29,818 nt of DNA, from contig CAJTZO010000021.1 of the NCBI GenBank assembly GCA_910583755.1, forward strand, positions 15,202-45,019, written 5' to 3'. The notes below the pieces were generated by a model. It ran no database searches. It saw only the letters and a program-made list of their open reading frames with translations, and was not told the DNA's origin. This document shows positions 14,989 to 23,969 of this stretch, piece by piece. Position 1 is the stretch's first letter. Every line of letters starts with the position of its first letter. The position numbers were made by a program, and so were the translations under genes. Source of the DNA: an uncultured Clostridia bacterium (GTDB lineage: Bacteria > Bacillota > Clostridia > Lachnospirales > Anaerotignaceae).

Positions 14989-15450
14989 ATGACAGCATTT
15001 GCATTGCAAGAGGATTTAGCACACGAATTAAAAGAACTACTTTCAGAAATTCGTATCAAGGAAAAAGAAGATTGCAAGCCTGTTAATCTATTTGTACAAG
15101 ATATTCCTTTTACAAGGGACAAAAAAGAAATGGACAGCTTATTTCCTTATCTTATTGTAAGACTAGAAGAAGGAAGTATAAGTAATGATAAAAATACTTG
15201 TCAAATAGTATTAATTTTTGGGGTACATAACGAGGACAGAAACAGACAAGGCTATAAGGATTTACTAAACCTTATGCAAAAAGTCATGTATCACTATACT
15301 ACAGAAAAAGTGATTGCAGAGCGTTATCGCATAGGAGATGAAATAGAATGGGTGGTTCAAGATGGAGATAACATTTTTCCCCATTTCATTGGTGCAGTTA
15401 GTTTTGAAGTGGAATTACCAGTGATACGGATATTTAATAAAAACATTTAA
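14989..15450 (+). CDS. Gp37-like tail protein
   Basis: 153 residues. DIPFTRDKKEMDSLFPYLIV then RLEEGSISND, VLIFGVHNEDRNRQGYKDLL and HFIGAVSFEVELPVI resemble the Gp37/tail-terminator group of Firmicutes myoviruses. Starts 3 bases after gpX. Probably caps or completes the tail tube, but the family assignment is by pattern only. Confidence 0.55.
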   Translation: MTAFALQEDLAHELKELLSEIRIKEKEDCKPVNLFVQDIPFTRDKKEMDSLFPYLIVRLEEGSISNDKNTCQIVLIFGVHNEDRNRQGYKDLLNLMQKVMYHYTTEKVIAERYRIGDEIEWVVQDGDNIFPHFIGAVSFEVELPVIRIFNKNI

Positions 15451-15461
15451 GAGGTGATAGT

Positions 15462-15725
15462 GTGGAGAAAGCAGAAAGAAAAGTACCTTTTATCTATGTT
15501 GGAGAAACCATCCGACATATCTTAAAAAAATACAATGTATATACAAACGGCATTCCTTATGACAATTTGGAAATTAAAAATTTACTCAAAGAGTGCCCAA
15601 AATTAGAAAAACTATTTATTCCAGTTCACGCCTTAAACGAATGGGAGAAAAAAGTAAAACAAGATGGTTCTTTAGAACAATTTTATCAAAAAGCAGTAAC
15701 AGAGTATTTTACTAAAAAGAAATAA
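15462..15725 (+). CDS. Hypothetical protein (87 aa)
   Basis: Starts at GTG 15462 (AAGAGGTG upstream). A helical product with VGETIRHILKKYNVYTNGIP near the start, then LKECPKLEKLFIPVHALNEW and KQDGSLEQFYQKAV. No family recognised. It lies between the gp37-like protein and the sheath; a sheath-associated or tail-completion role is a guess from position. Confidence 0.55.
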   Translation: MEKAERKVPFIYVGETIRHILKKYNVYTNGIPYDNLEIKNLLKECPKLEKLFIPVHALNEWEKKVKQDGSLEQFYQKAVTEYFTKKK

Positions 15726-15763
15726 AAGGATTTTTTATCCATCAAAGGAAAGGAGTAAAGAAT

Positions 15764-17212
15764 GTGGCATATTCTTGCGGAATTAGTCTTTATGAAATAC
15801 CAACCAGCGTCATTGCGCCGGTAGAAGGCGACAGTGCTATTATTGTTGCAGTCGGTACTGCGCCTGTAAATCAGCTTGAAACCCCTAGTATTAATGAACC
15901 TGTCATTGCTTATAACTACAAAGAAGCAGTTGAAAAAATGGGGTTTTCTAAAGACTTTAAACAATATACCTTAAGTGAAGTCATTGATGTTGCTTTCAGC
16001 AAATTTGCTGTTTGCCCGATTGTCATGATAAATGTGCTTGACCCCAAAAAGCACAAAGAAAGCAAAGAAGGGGAAGAATACAACATCATTGATAAGACGG
16101 TTACGATTGGAAAAGAAGGCATCCTATTAGATAGCCTTGTAGTAAAAGATACAACGGAATCCATTACCTATACATTAGGGGTAGATTATGAAATAAGTTT
16201 TAATAGTGATTTTTATGCTGTTGTACATATTTTACCAGATGGTACAGCCAGCAACGAAATTGCTGTCAAGGTTTCTTATGACATCCTTGATCCTACATTA
16301 GTAGAAGGTGATGATATTGTAGGTGGTTATGATAACATTGAAAAAAAATATAAAGGATTAGAATGTATTTCACAAGTTTACAGTAAATTAGGCGTTATAC
16401 CAGGGCAAATTATTGCACCAGGATTTAGTCAACGCCCTGTTGTAGCAGCGGTAATGAGAGCAAAAACAGAAAAAATTAGTGGTTTGTTTCGTGCCATGGC
16501 AGTTGTAGATATTGACAGTAGTGAAACGGGTGCAGACAGTTATGACAAAGTATATGAATGGAAAACACAAAACAGTTATGTACATGAAAATATGATTTGC
16601 TGTTATCCAATGGTAAAAATTGATGATATTGTATACCATTACTCTACTATGTGGGCAGCTATGACAATGAAAACAGATGCCGAAAATGGAAACAATCCTT
16701 ATGTTAGCCCTTCTAATAAAAACTTGCCCATTACAGGACTGACTACAGAAAGTGGAAAATCTGTTTATCTGGATTTGGCGCAAGCATCCATGTTAAACGG
16801 AAATGGAATTTGTACAGCAATCAATTTAAACGGTTGGAAAACAAGAGGGAATAATACCAGTATTTATCCTTCTAGCACTGATGTAAAAGACAGGTTTATC
16901 CCTGTCAGACGCTTTTATTCTTGGTGGGGAAATTCTTTTATTTTAACTTATTTTCAAAAAGTCGACAGCCCTATGAATCGGCGTTTAATTGACGCCGTTG
17001 TAGATAGTGAAAATATTAGGGCAAATGGCTATGTCGCTAGGGGAATGCTTGCAGGTGCAAAAATTGAGTTTAGAGAATCAGAAAACCCTGTAACAGACTT
17101 GCTCAATGGTGTCATTCGCTTTCACCAGCTTTTAACCCCATTTCCACCTGCAGAAAGAATTGAAAATACCCTTGAATTTGACCCTACTATGTTACAGGCT
17201 GCTTTAAGTTAG
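15764..17212 (+). CDS. Tail sheath protein (gpFI-like)
   Basis: 482 residues from GTG 15764 with AAAGGAG. N-terminal ISLYEIPTSVIAPVEGDSAI and VAVGTAPVN are typical sheath openings; later GLFRAMAVVDIDSSETGADS, YPMVKIDDIVYHYSTMWAAM, GWKTRGNNTSIYPSSTDVKD, FIPVRRFYSWWGNSFIL and the terminal PFPPAERIENTLEFDP match phage tail sheath domains. Its presence proves a contractile tail. The one GATC I found in the window lies in this gene at 16289-16292. Confidence 0.92.
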   Translation: MAYSCGISLYEIPTSVIAPVEGDSAIIVAVGTAPVNQLETPSINEPVIAYNYKEAVEKMGFSKDFKQYTLSEVIDVAFSKFAVCPIVMINVLDPKKHKESKEGEEYNIIDKTVTIGKEGILLDSLVVKDTTESITYTLGVDYEISFNSDFYAVVHILPDGTASNEIAVKVSYDILDPTLVEGDDIVGGYDNIEKKYKGLECISQVYSKLGVIPGQIIAPGFSQRPVVAAVMRAKTEKISGLFRAMAVVDIDSSETGADSYDKVYEWKTQNSYVHENMICCYPMVKIDDIVYHYSTMWAAMTMKTDAENGNNPYVSPSNKNLPITGLTTESGKSVYLDLAQASMLNGNGICTAINLNGWKTRGNNTSIYPSSTDVKDRFIPVRRFYSWWGNSFILTYFQKVDSPMNRRLIDAVVDSENIRANGYVARGMLAGAKIEFRESENPVTDLLNGVIRFHQLLTPFPPAERIENTLEFDPTMLQAALS

Positions 17213-17226
17213 AGAGGTGAAGAAAG

Positions 17227-17754
17227 ATGGCAAAAAAAGATTTATTACCACATAAAATTATTGCCTATAATGCTTATACTTTTGGAGAAAAGTTAATCGG
17301 TATTACAGGCGAAGTAGAGTTACCAGAATTAGAATTTATGTCAGATACCATTAGTGGTGCAGGTATCGGCGGTGAAGTGGACATTCCAGTGCCTGGAATT
17401 GTGGGTGCTATGGAAATGGAAGTTCCTTTTACCAGTTTGACAGGAAATATGCTAGAGCTATTTAAAAGAGATGAAGTTTCAGAAGTGACCTTAAGAGGGT
17501 CTGAACAAGCAGAAGATACTGCAGCTTATAAATTATATCAGGTACCCGTCAAAATCTCTATGCGTGGTCTTGTGAAAAAGATTAAGATTGGAAAAACTGC
17601 ACCTGGCGCAAGTATGGAATCTTCCGTTACATTAGCATTACAGTATATCAAAATTGATGTAGATGGTACGAATCAGTTAGAATTTGACCCCTTAAATATG
17701 GTTTGTGTTATCAATGGTGAGGATATGATGGAAAATGTTAGAAGACAAATATAA
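17227..17754 (+). CDS. Tail tube protein (gpFII-like)
   Basis: 175 residues with AGAGGTG upstream of ATG 17227. Segments LIGITGEVELPELEFMSDTI, GAGIGGEVDIPVPGIVGAME and YKLYQVPVKISMRGLVKKIK match the P2 FII/major tail tube family. The order sheath then tube is the P2 order and the pair forms the contractile tail. Confidence 0.9.
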   Translation: MAKKDLLPHKIIAYNAYTFGEKLIGITGEVELPELEFMSDTISGAGIGGEVDIPVPGIVGAMEMEVPFTSLTGNMLELFKRDEVSEVTLRGSEQAEDTAAYKLYQVPVKISMRGLVKKIKIGKTAPGASMESSVTLALQYIKIDVDGTNQLEFDPLNMVCVINGEDMMENVRRQI

Positions 17755-17792
17755 AAGTATGTTTGTTTAGCATAATAAGAAAGGTGGATACA

Positions 17793-18794
17793 ATGCAGGC
17801 ACGGCGAACGGAATTAAATATCATTTACAAGGGAAAAGAATTTAGCAAAGACATTTTAAAATTTTTGAAAGGTTTTTCCTACAAAGATTGTGCTTCTGGA
17901 GAATCAGACGAATTAAGTTTGCAGTTTGCAGATAAAGAAGGACTATGGTTAAAAGAGTGGTATCCTCAAAAAGGCGACACCATAGAGGCAGATATAAAAA
18001 CCATCAACTGGAACGGGGACGAAACAGAACAATGTTTTTCTTGTGGAATTTTTACCGTAGATGATATTCAATTTAGTGGTCGTCCACTTTCCTTTACTTT
18101 AAAAGCCTTATCAAAACCGATTGCAGAATCTTTTTCTGCAACAGAAAAAACAAAAACATGGAAAAAAGCAAGTATCAAAGCCATTGCAGAAGAAATGACC
18201 CAAAATGCAGGAATCGAATTATATTATGACGCTAAAAATGTTGTGGTAGAAGAAATGGAACAAAGTGCAAAAACAGACTTAAGTTTTTTATATGACCTTT
18301 GCAAAGATAACGGAATTGCTATGAAAGCATACCGACAAAAGATTGTTTTATTTGACGAAATCGCATATGAAGCAAAGCTTCCCATTGCAACATGGAAAGA
18401 ACAAGATTTTATTTCTTGGACGGGAAATTCTACCATAGAAGGTACTTATGATGGTGTGATATTGTCCTATCAAGGCAGCCAAAAAGAGCAACCCATTACC
18501 TATGAATTTCACCCAAGAGAGGGAAATAGAATTTTAAAAGTAAATGAAAGTGTCGAAAATATGGCAGAAGCAGAACAAAAGGCAAAAGCAAAATTAAGAG
18601 AAGCAAATAAGACAGAAACCACACTTTCCATTACCAAAAAGGGAGATATTACTATGGTCGCAGGAAGCTGTATTACCATTACAGGGCTAGGACATTTTGA
18701 CGGAAAATATTATATAGATAGTATAACTCATGATATTAGCAGTGGGTTTACAACAAAATGCGAACTACACAAAGTATTAGAGGGGGGATATTAA
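17793..18794 (+). CDS. Baseplate hub protein (late control gpD-like)
   Basis: 333 residues from ATG 17793 (AAAGGTGG upstream; in-frame ATG 17763 precedes that site). Matches the gpD/gp27-like hub: 'RRTELNIIYKGKEFSKDILK', 'LKALSKPIAESFS', KASIKAIAEEMTQNAGIEL, LCKDNGIAMKAYRQKIVLFD and KAKAKLREANKTETTLSITK, ending YYIDSITHDISSGFTTKCEL. In P2 the hub carries the spike. TAATG overlap couples it to the next gene. Confidence 0.9.
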   Translation: MQARRTELNIIYKGKEFSKDILKFLKGFSYKDCASGESDELSLQFADKEGLWLKEWYPQKGDTIEADIKTINWNGDETEQCFSCGIFTVDDIQFSGRPLSFTLKALSKPIAESFSATEKTKTWKKASIKAIAEEMTQNAGIELYYDAKNVVVEEMEQSAKTDLSFLYDLCKDNGIAMKAYRQKIVLFDEIAYEAKLPIATWKEQDFISWTGNSTIEGTYDGVILSYQGSQKEQPITYEFHPREGNRILKVNESVENMAEAEQKAKAKLREANKTETTLSITKKGDITMVAGSCITITGLGHFDGKYYIDSITHDISSGFTTKCELHKVLEGGY

Positions 18795-19381
18795 TGCATG
18801 ATGTGATAAGAGTAGGCATTGTGAGCAGCATTGATTACGAAAAAGGATTTGTACAAGTCACTTATCCTGATAGAGAAAATGCTGTTTCAGGGAAATTACC
18901 TTATTTTTCATACTGGTATCAAATGCCAGAAGTAGGGGACAAAGTAGTGGTCTTATACTTAACAAATGGAAATCATGAAGGCTTTGTATTAGGGAAATAC
19001 TATCATGAAAGTAATCTACCTATAAAAACAGGAAAAGGACTGCTTCATAAACCCTTACATCAAAATGGTGCAGAAATACAATATCAAGAACAAACAGATA
19101 GTTTTGCTTTAAAAGCGGGAAAGATTGCTGTTGATAGCACTGCTATTCATATCAACGGTACTGAAATCAAACTTTCTGGAAATGCCCTTACTTTGTCTGG
19201 TGGTACATGCAGCATGGACACTGATGGAAAAACTATGAAAATCAAAGCAACAGAAGTGATTGTGGAAGCAGATAGGATTGTATTAAATGCCCCTAACATT
19301 ATGTTAAATGGCACAAACATTTCCTTACAGGGAGATAGCATTACTCTACAGGGAAAAACAGAAACACAGGTCATTGCTTAA
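18794..19381 (+). CDS. Baseplate spike protein (gpV-like)
   Basis: 195 residues starting at ATG 18794, overlapping the hub stop (TAATG). An OB-fold region (GIVSSIDYEKGFVQVTYPDR, YQMPEVGDKVVVLYLTNGNH, GFVLGKYYH) is followed by a repetitive beta-helix (IHINGTEIKLSGNALTLSGG, 'IVLNAPNIMLNGTNISLQGD', SITLQGKTETQVIA), the membrane-piercing spike arrangement of P2 gpV/gp5. No lysozyme domain between them. Confidence 0.88.
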   Translation: MHDVIRVGIVSSIDYEKGFVQVTYPDRENAVSGKLPYFSYWYQMPEVGDKVVVLYLTNGNHEGFVLGKYYHESNLPIKTGKGLLHKPLHQNGAEIQYQEQTDSFALKAGKIAVDSTAIHINGTEIKLSGNALTLSGGTCSMDTDGKTMKIKATEVIVEADRIVLNAPNIMLNGTNISLQGDSITLQGKTETQVIA

Positions 19382-19382
19382 G

Positions 19383-21209
19383 ATGATAGATAAAAAAACG
19401 GTGTTATTATTTCAAAAAATAGCCAAAACCTTAGCCCCACCCCCTACCTTAAAAATATCAGAATGGGCTGATAAATATAGAAGGCTTTCCAGTGAAGCCA
19501 GTGCAGAAGCCGGAAAATGGAACACGGCAAGGGCAGAATTTCAACGGGAAATCATGGATTGTGTAATAGATTCTGAAGTAGAAGATGTGGTTGTCATGTC
19601 GTCAGCGCAAGTAGGAAAAACAGAAATCCTATTAAATATGATTGCTTATTTTATAGATTATGACCCTTCCCCTATGATACTGGTACAACCCACAGACTTA
19701 TTAGCACAAGCATTTTCAAAAGACCGCCTTGCACCTATGATAAGAGACACCCCTAGATTAAAAGATAAAATTGCAGATTCTAAAAGCCGTGATAGTGAAA
19801 ATACCATTTTACATAAAAAATTCATTGGAGGACATATCACAATGATAGGTGCCAACACGCCAACAAATTTAGCTTCCCGCCCCATACGGATTGTACTTTG
19901 TGATGAAGTGGATAGATACCCGGCAAGTGCCGGAAAAGAAGGGGATGTTATTAAACTTGCAGAAAAAAGAACCAATAACTTCTGGAATCGGAAAAAAATT
20001 AAAGTTTCTACTCCTACTATCAAGGGACAAAGTGCGATTGAAAAAGAATATCAGAATAGTTCTCAAGGGGAATGGTGTGTTGCTTGTCCTTCTTGTGGCT
20101 TCTATCAAAAATATAACTTTCACAACTTACGGTTTGAGGATGCCAAAATGAAATGTGTCCATTGTGAACAATATTTTACAAAAACAGAATGGGAAAGTCA
20201 CAAAGGGAAATGGATTCATCTATTTCCTAACAATAAAAAAAGAGGGTTTCACTTAAATGAAATGGCGTCAGCATGGCGGTCTTGGGAAGAAATTATAGCA
20301 GACTTTCAAACTGCAAAAGAGGATTTTAAACAGACAGGAAGCTATGAGGCATTAAAGGTTTTTATCAATACAGCACTGGGGGAAACATGGGAATTACAAG
20401 GAAAAAGTGCCAATAATGATAGCTTAATCGAGCGACGGGAACCATACTTTGCCGATTTACCGGAAGGGGTTTTACTGTTAACAGCAGGCGTTGATGTGCA
20501 AGATGATAGATTTGAGGTGGAAGTAGTTGGCTGGGGAAAAGGATTTGAAAGCTGGGGAATCCAGTACCAAAAAATCTATTGCAATCCAGCAAAGGAAGAA
20601 AGCTGGAAGGAATTAGAGACTTTTTTAGAAAGAGAATATTATTTCCAAAAAGGAAATGGACTTTTGATTGCAGCAACCTGTATTGATACTGGTGGACACC
20701 ATACAGATGAAAGCTATCAATTTTTAAAAAAAATGGAACGAAAAAATAAACGGATTTATGGTGTAAAAGGAATGGGCGGTGCAGGCTTCCCTTTGCTTTA
20801 TAAAGAAAGTCGAAATACTAAAAATAAAGTACGAATCTTTTTGTTGGGCGTGGATGCAGGAAAAGAGAAATTACTTGCACGGCTACAAATAGAAGAAAAA
20901 GGGGCAGGTTATTGCCATTTTCCCACTAATGAAGAAAGGAATTATGATGAAAAGTATATAAAAGGTCTTACTTCAGAGCAACTGATTACTTCTTTTGTCA
21001 ATGGTAGACCAAAAACAAAATGGGTTAAAAAAAGTGGGGCAAGAAATGAACCCCTAGACTTGCGAAATTATGCCACCGCTGCCGCTGAAATTTTAAATCC
21101 TAAATGGGATAGCTTAGAAAAAAAGGTAACTGCAGGGATAAATTATATGAAAAAAAGTGAAAAAGTGCAAGTAAAAAAAAGAGGACCTGTGAAGGGATTA
21201 TATGTATAG
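19383..21209 (+). CDS. Terminase large subunit (GpA family)
   Basis: 608 residues from ATG 19383, two bases after the gpV stop and without an obvious strong ribosome site, so probably coupled. Walker A variant SSAQVGKTE (73-81), Walker B RIVLCDEVD (169-177), a four-cysteine motif (C235, C238, C258, C261) and nuclease aspartates near GVDVQDD (around 371) and CIDTGGHHTD (435). ATP-driven packaging motor plus cos cutting. The ancestral place is beside the small subunit at 5344, 13 kb away; here it separates the spike from the rest of the baseplate genes. Confidence 0.92.
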   Translation: MIDKKTVLLFQKIAKTLAPPPTLKISEWADKYRRLSSEASAEAGKWNTARAEFQREIMDCVIDSEVEDVVVMSSAQVGKTEILLNMIAYFIDYDPSPMILVQPTDLLAQAFSKDRLAPMIRDTPRLKDKIADSKSRDSENTILHKKFIGGHITMIGANTPTNLASRPIRIVLCDEVDRYPASAGKEGDVIKLAEKRTNNFWNRKKIKVSTPTIKGQSAIEKEYQNSSQGEWCVACPSCGFYQKYNFHNLRFEDAKMKCVHCEQYFTKTEWESHKGKWIHLFPNNKKRGFHLNEMASAWRSWEEIIADFQTAKEDFKQTGSYEALKVFINTALGETWELQGKSANNDSLIERREPYFADLPEGVLLLTAGVDVQDDRFEVEVVGWGKGFESWGIQYQKIYCNPAKEESWKELETFLEREYYFQKGNGLLIAATCIDTGGHHTDESYQFLKKMERKNKRIYGVKGMGGAGFPLLYKESRNTKNKVRIFLLGVDAGKEKLLARLQIEEKGAGYCHFPTNEERNYDEKYIKGLTSEQLITSFVNGRPKTKWVKKSGARNEPLDLRNYATAAAEILNPKWDSLEKKVTAGINYMKKSEKVQVKKRGPVKGLYV

Positions 21210-21222
21210 TTTTTGTGTTAGA

Positions 21223-21326
21223 TAAAGATAAAGATAAATACAAATATAATGATAAGGATAAATATAAATACAAATGTAATGATAAGGATAAATATAAATA
21301 TCATTATATTTATATTTATAATGATA
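21223..21326. repeat. A/T-rich 30-bp tandem repeats and palindrome downstream of the terminase
   Basis: Two 30-bp units at 21241-21270 and 21271-21300 differ at one base (TATAATGATAAGG versus TGTAATGATAAGG) and follow shorter GATAAA repeats from 21221. TATCATTATA (21299-21308) and TATAATGATA (21317-21326) form a perfect 10-bp inverted repeat whose arm is the repeat core. The stretch has no gene. Confidence 0.75.
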
Positions 21327-21365
21327 AAGATATATGAAATTTCTATATTATTATTTTTAAAACCA

Positions 21366-21410
21366 TGAGAGCGTTGCTCTCAAACTCTCGCAAGCCTTTG
21401 AAAAGGCTTG
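21366..21410. terminator. Twin-hairpin element
   Basis: TGAGAGC-GTT-GCTCTCA (21366-21382) and CAAGCCTTT-GA-AAAGGCTTG (21391-21410) are two perfect stems of 7 and 9 bp, the second followed by an A/T-rich stretch. Such double hairpins resemble dispersed intergenic elements of Clostridia and could end the terminase transcript. Classified as a terminator with reserve, because no T-run follows directly. Confidence 0.45.
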
Positions 21411-21459
21411 ACTGAAACTTTATTTTTATCAACATAGGAACAAAGAAAGGTTGACAAGG

Positions 21460-21867
21460 ATGATTGGCTATTTTGCAGATTTAATTTTTGAAACAAGCGA
21501 CAAAAAAATAATCACTTTTAACGATATGACAAGAGAAGCAACGGCAGTCTATGAAGACCATGCTTGTATTGGGCAAAAGCCACAAAGTGAATTTTTACAT
21601 CCCGATTTGGACACGGTTTCTATGAATATTATTCTACATACAAAACTAAACATTGACCCAAAAACAGAAGCAGACAAATGGCTGGATTACTGTAGGCGGG
21701 GTGTGGTAGGAACTTTATGCGTCGGCGTGCCTATCGGTGTGGATAAATGGACGATACGAAGTGTTTCGCAACAATGGCAACGGGTGCTCAATAATGGGAA
21801 GCTGATTTCCTGTACAGTTGCAGTCACCTTTAAAGAATATATTACGAATGTATGGTTAAACAGATAA
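21460..21867 (+). CDS. Tail protein U-like (P2 gpU)
   Basis: 135 residues from ATG 21460 (AAAGG upstream; TTG 21451 in frame). MIGYFADLIFETSDKKIITF then 'NDMTREATAVYEDHACIGQK' and DLDTVSMNIILHTKLNIDPK, with the late segment KWTIRSVSQQWQRVLNNGKL, match Phage_P2_GpU, the tail-tube terminator/baseplate-associated protein. In P2 gpU follows the tape measure; here it follows the large terminase. Confidence 0.8.
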   Translation: MIGYFADLIFETSDKKIITFNDMTREATAVYEDHACIGQKPQSEFLHPDLDTVSMNIILHTKLNIDPKTEADKWLDYCRRGVVGTLCVGVPIGVDKWTIRSVSQQWQRVLNNGKLISCTVAVTFKEYITNVWLNR

Positions 21868-21882
21868 AGAAAGAGGGATAAC

Positions 21883-22176
21883 ATGGAGATTTCCTTTTTA
21901 AATGAATCAGAGCAAAAAGCAGATGTATTGCGTTGCTTAAATGTATTGTATGGTACACCGGTTGGTACGGTTGCACTTGACCGGGAATTTGGTTTAGATT
22001 GGTCTGCTTTAGATTTGCCTTTCGAAATAGCAAAAGGACGTCTTACCATAGAAATCATTGAAAAAACAAGAAGATATGAGCCAAGGGTAGAGGTGGTAAA
22101 GGTTCATTTTGATACTCCATTATTAGAAGGGTTAAATGGGAAATTGGCTGGAAAGGTGGTGTTAAAATTTGTCTGA
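21883..22176 (+). CDS. Baseplate wedge protein gp25/gpW-like
   Basis: 97 residues with AGGGATAAC ahead of ATG 21883. LRCLNVLYGTPVGTVALDRE, FGLDWSALDLPF and YEPRVEVVKVHF match GPW_gp25, the inner wedge component of contractile tails. Overlaps the next gene by 8 bases. Confidence 0.88.
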   Translation: MEISFLNESEQKADVLRCLNVLYGTPVGTVALDREFGLDWSALDLPFEIAKGRLTIEIIEKTRRYEPRVEVVKVHFDTPLLEGLNGKLAGKVVLKFV

Positions 22177-23320
22177 AATAGAAGCCTTTCGGAATTTAGA
22201 TGAGATTAGTTTTATAGAGGACATTTCTATTGATACCTTAAAACAAGAAGCGATTGCAGCCTATCAACAAAAATATCAAGAAGTTACAGGTGAAAAAATA
22301 ACACTCTATCCTGCTGACCCAATGAGAATTTTAATCAATACCTATGTGTTGCAGCTCTATCAAGGGTATCAGTTTTTGGAAAGAGCGGCAAAACAAAACT
22401 TTTTACGCTACAGTTATGGTACCTATTTAGACCATATTGGAGCCTTAAAAGGAGTAACAAGGCTAAAGGCAAAACATGCTGTAACTACTGTAACCTTTAC
22501 AGTATCAGCAATACAATCTTTTGATGTAGAAATTCCTCAAAATACAAGAATATCCAGCGGTGACCAGGTATATTTCGCAACGATGGAAAAAGCAGTCATA
22601 AAAGCAGGAGAGCTTACAAAAAATGTAAACTGTATTTGCCAACAAGCTGGTAAGATTGGAAATGGTTATGAAATTGGACAACTCAATGTATTGGTTGACC
22701 CTATCTTTTATGTAGATAGCGTGTGTAATATAACGGAAAGTCAAGGGGGGAGTGACGAAGAAAAGGATACTAGTTTTTCAGAAAGGATATTTTTAGCACC
22801 CAGTTCTTATAGTACAGCGGGTCCAAAAGAAGCCTATATTTATTGGGTAAAAACTTATAGTACCTTGATACAAGATGTATATGTGGAAATGGTTACGCCT
22901 GGTGTGGTAGAAATTTGTATCCTTTTAGAAGGGGGTATTTTGCCCGAAAAAACTTTTTTAGATGGCTTATCTACCTTTCTGGAAAAGGAAGGTGTACGCC
23001 CCTTAACAGATGAAGTTAGGATATTTGCACCCACTATCATAGAATATGAACTTGATGTAACATATTATATTAGCCGAAAAAACAGAGCTATGGAGCAAGA
23101 CCTTAAAAACAAAATAGAAACAGCTATTCAGACGTATGTAGCATGGCAAAAAGAAGCCATAGGAAGGGACATCAATCCTTCTGAACTGATACGGTGTATG
23201 ATGGAAGCAGGTGCAAAAAGAGTTGAAATAAAACATCCTGTATTTAAAAGTGTACAACATACAGAATTAGCACAATGCAGCAATCAAAGCATTGGATATG
23301 GAGGACTGGAATATGATTGA
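22169..23320 (+). CDS. Baseplate protein J (gpJ-like)
   Basis: 383 residues from TTG 22169, with AAAGGTGG about 10 bases upstream, overlapping the gp25 gene. Carries the Baseplate_J signature: LYPADPMRILINTYVLQLYQ, LRYSYGTYLDHIGALKGVTR, 'GTRISSGDQVYFAT' style sequence and TGG... 'SQGGSDEEKDTSFSERI' and STAGPKEAYIYWVKTYSTLI. Forms the wedge with gp25 and gpI. Ends overlapping gpI by 8 bases. Confidence 0.9.
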   Translation: MSEIEAFRNLDEISFIEDISIDTLKQEAIAAYQQKYQEVTGEKITLYPADPMRILINTYVLQLYQGYQFLERAAKQNFLRYSYGTYLDHIGALKGVTRLKAKHAVTTVTFTVSAIQSFDVEIPQNTRISSGDQVYFATMEKAVIKAGELTKNVNCICQQAGKIGNGYEIGQLNVLVDPIFYVDSVCNITESQGGSDEEKDTSFSERIFLAPSSYSTAGPKEAYIYWVKTYSTLIQDVYVEMVTPGVVEICILLEGGILPEKTFLDGLSTFLEKEGVRPLTDEVRIFAPTIIEYELDVTYYISRKNRAMEQDLKNKIETAIQTYVAWQKEAIGRDINPSELIRCMMEAGAKRVEIKHPVFKSVQHTELAQCSNQSIGYGGLEYD

Positions 23321-23954
23321 GATAACTCAAAATGGATTTCTTTTTCTGGTGCCACCTAATTTTAAGCAAGAAATAGAAGTGCAATGCTTGGCGTATGCTA
23401 TAGATACCCTGTTTCAAAAGTTTCTTCACAAATGTGCTTGTGTTGCAATATGGTCTGATAGTAAAAACTGGACGCATACGATTTGCGACCAGTTAGCGGT
23501 AGAATTAAGAACCCCTCTTTATTCTCAAACCTTACCCTTAGACACCAAAAAAGAAATGGTGAAAAAAACTTTAGACTGGTATAAAAGATTAGGCACCGCT
23601 AAAGTTGCAAAAGAAGTAACGGAGCTTGCATGGAAAAGTACAGGCATAGAAGAATGGTTTCATGCCAAAAATAGGCAGCCCTATACCTTCAGAATTAAAA
23701 CAAAAGATATGTCTTTACTTGCAGCACAACAAGAACTCTTGGCTCGAATGGAAGAAGTTAAAAATGTACGTAGTAGTTTAGAAGGATTCCAATTTATTAC
23801 AGAACAAACTATCTATGTTGGTTCCTATGCGCAAACAGTAGAAAAAGTCAAAATCTTACCCTATCAGCCTAAAAAGCAAGAGCAAAAAATAAACATTATG
23901 GTAGGTGCAACCTTTGCTTGTGCTGAAAAATTAAAGATATGTTATCAACAATAA
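23313..23954 (+). CDS. Tail protein I (gpI-like baseplate protein)
   Basis: 213 residues from ATG 23313 (GGAGG 8 bases upstream; in-frame ATG 23292 lies inside gpJ). LAYAIDTLFQKFLHKCACVA, ILDQLAVELRTPLYSQTLPL-like 'CDQLAVELRTPLYSQTLPLD', and KKEMVKKTLDWYKRLGTAKV match Tail_P2_I. It links wedge and tail fibre, and the fibre gene follows. Confidence 0.85.
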   Translation: MIEITQNGFLFLVPPNFKQEIEVQCLAYAIDTLFQKFLHKCACVAIWSDSKNWTHTICDQLAVELRTPLYSQTLPLDTKKEMVKKTLDWYKRLGTAKVAKEVTELAWKSTGIEEWFHAKNRQPYTFRIKTKDMSLLAAQQELLARMEEVKNVRSSLEGFQFITEQTIYVGSYAQTVEKVKILPYQPKKQEQKINIMVGATFACAEKLKICYQQ

Positions 23955-23969
23955 CAGGAGGTTTTTGAG

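Noticed and set aside
21241..21326. CRISPR-like appearance of the 30-bp repeats
   Set aside because: The copies adjoin without unique spacers and there are no cas genes.
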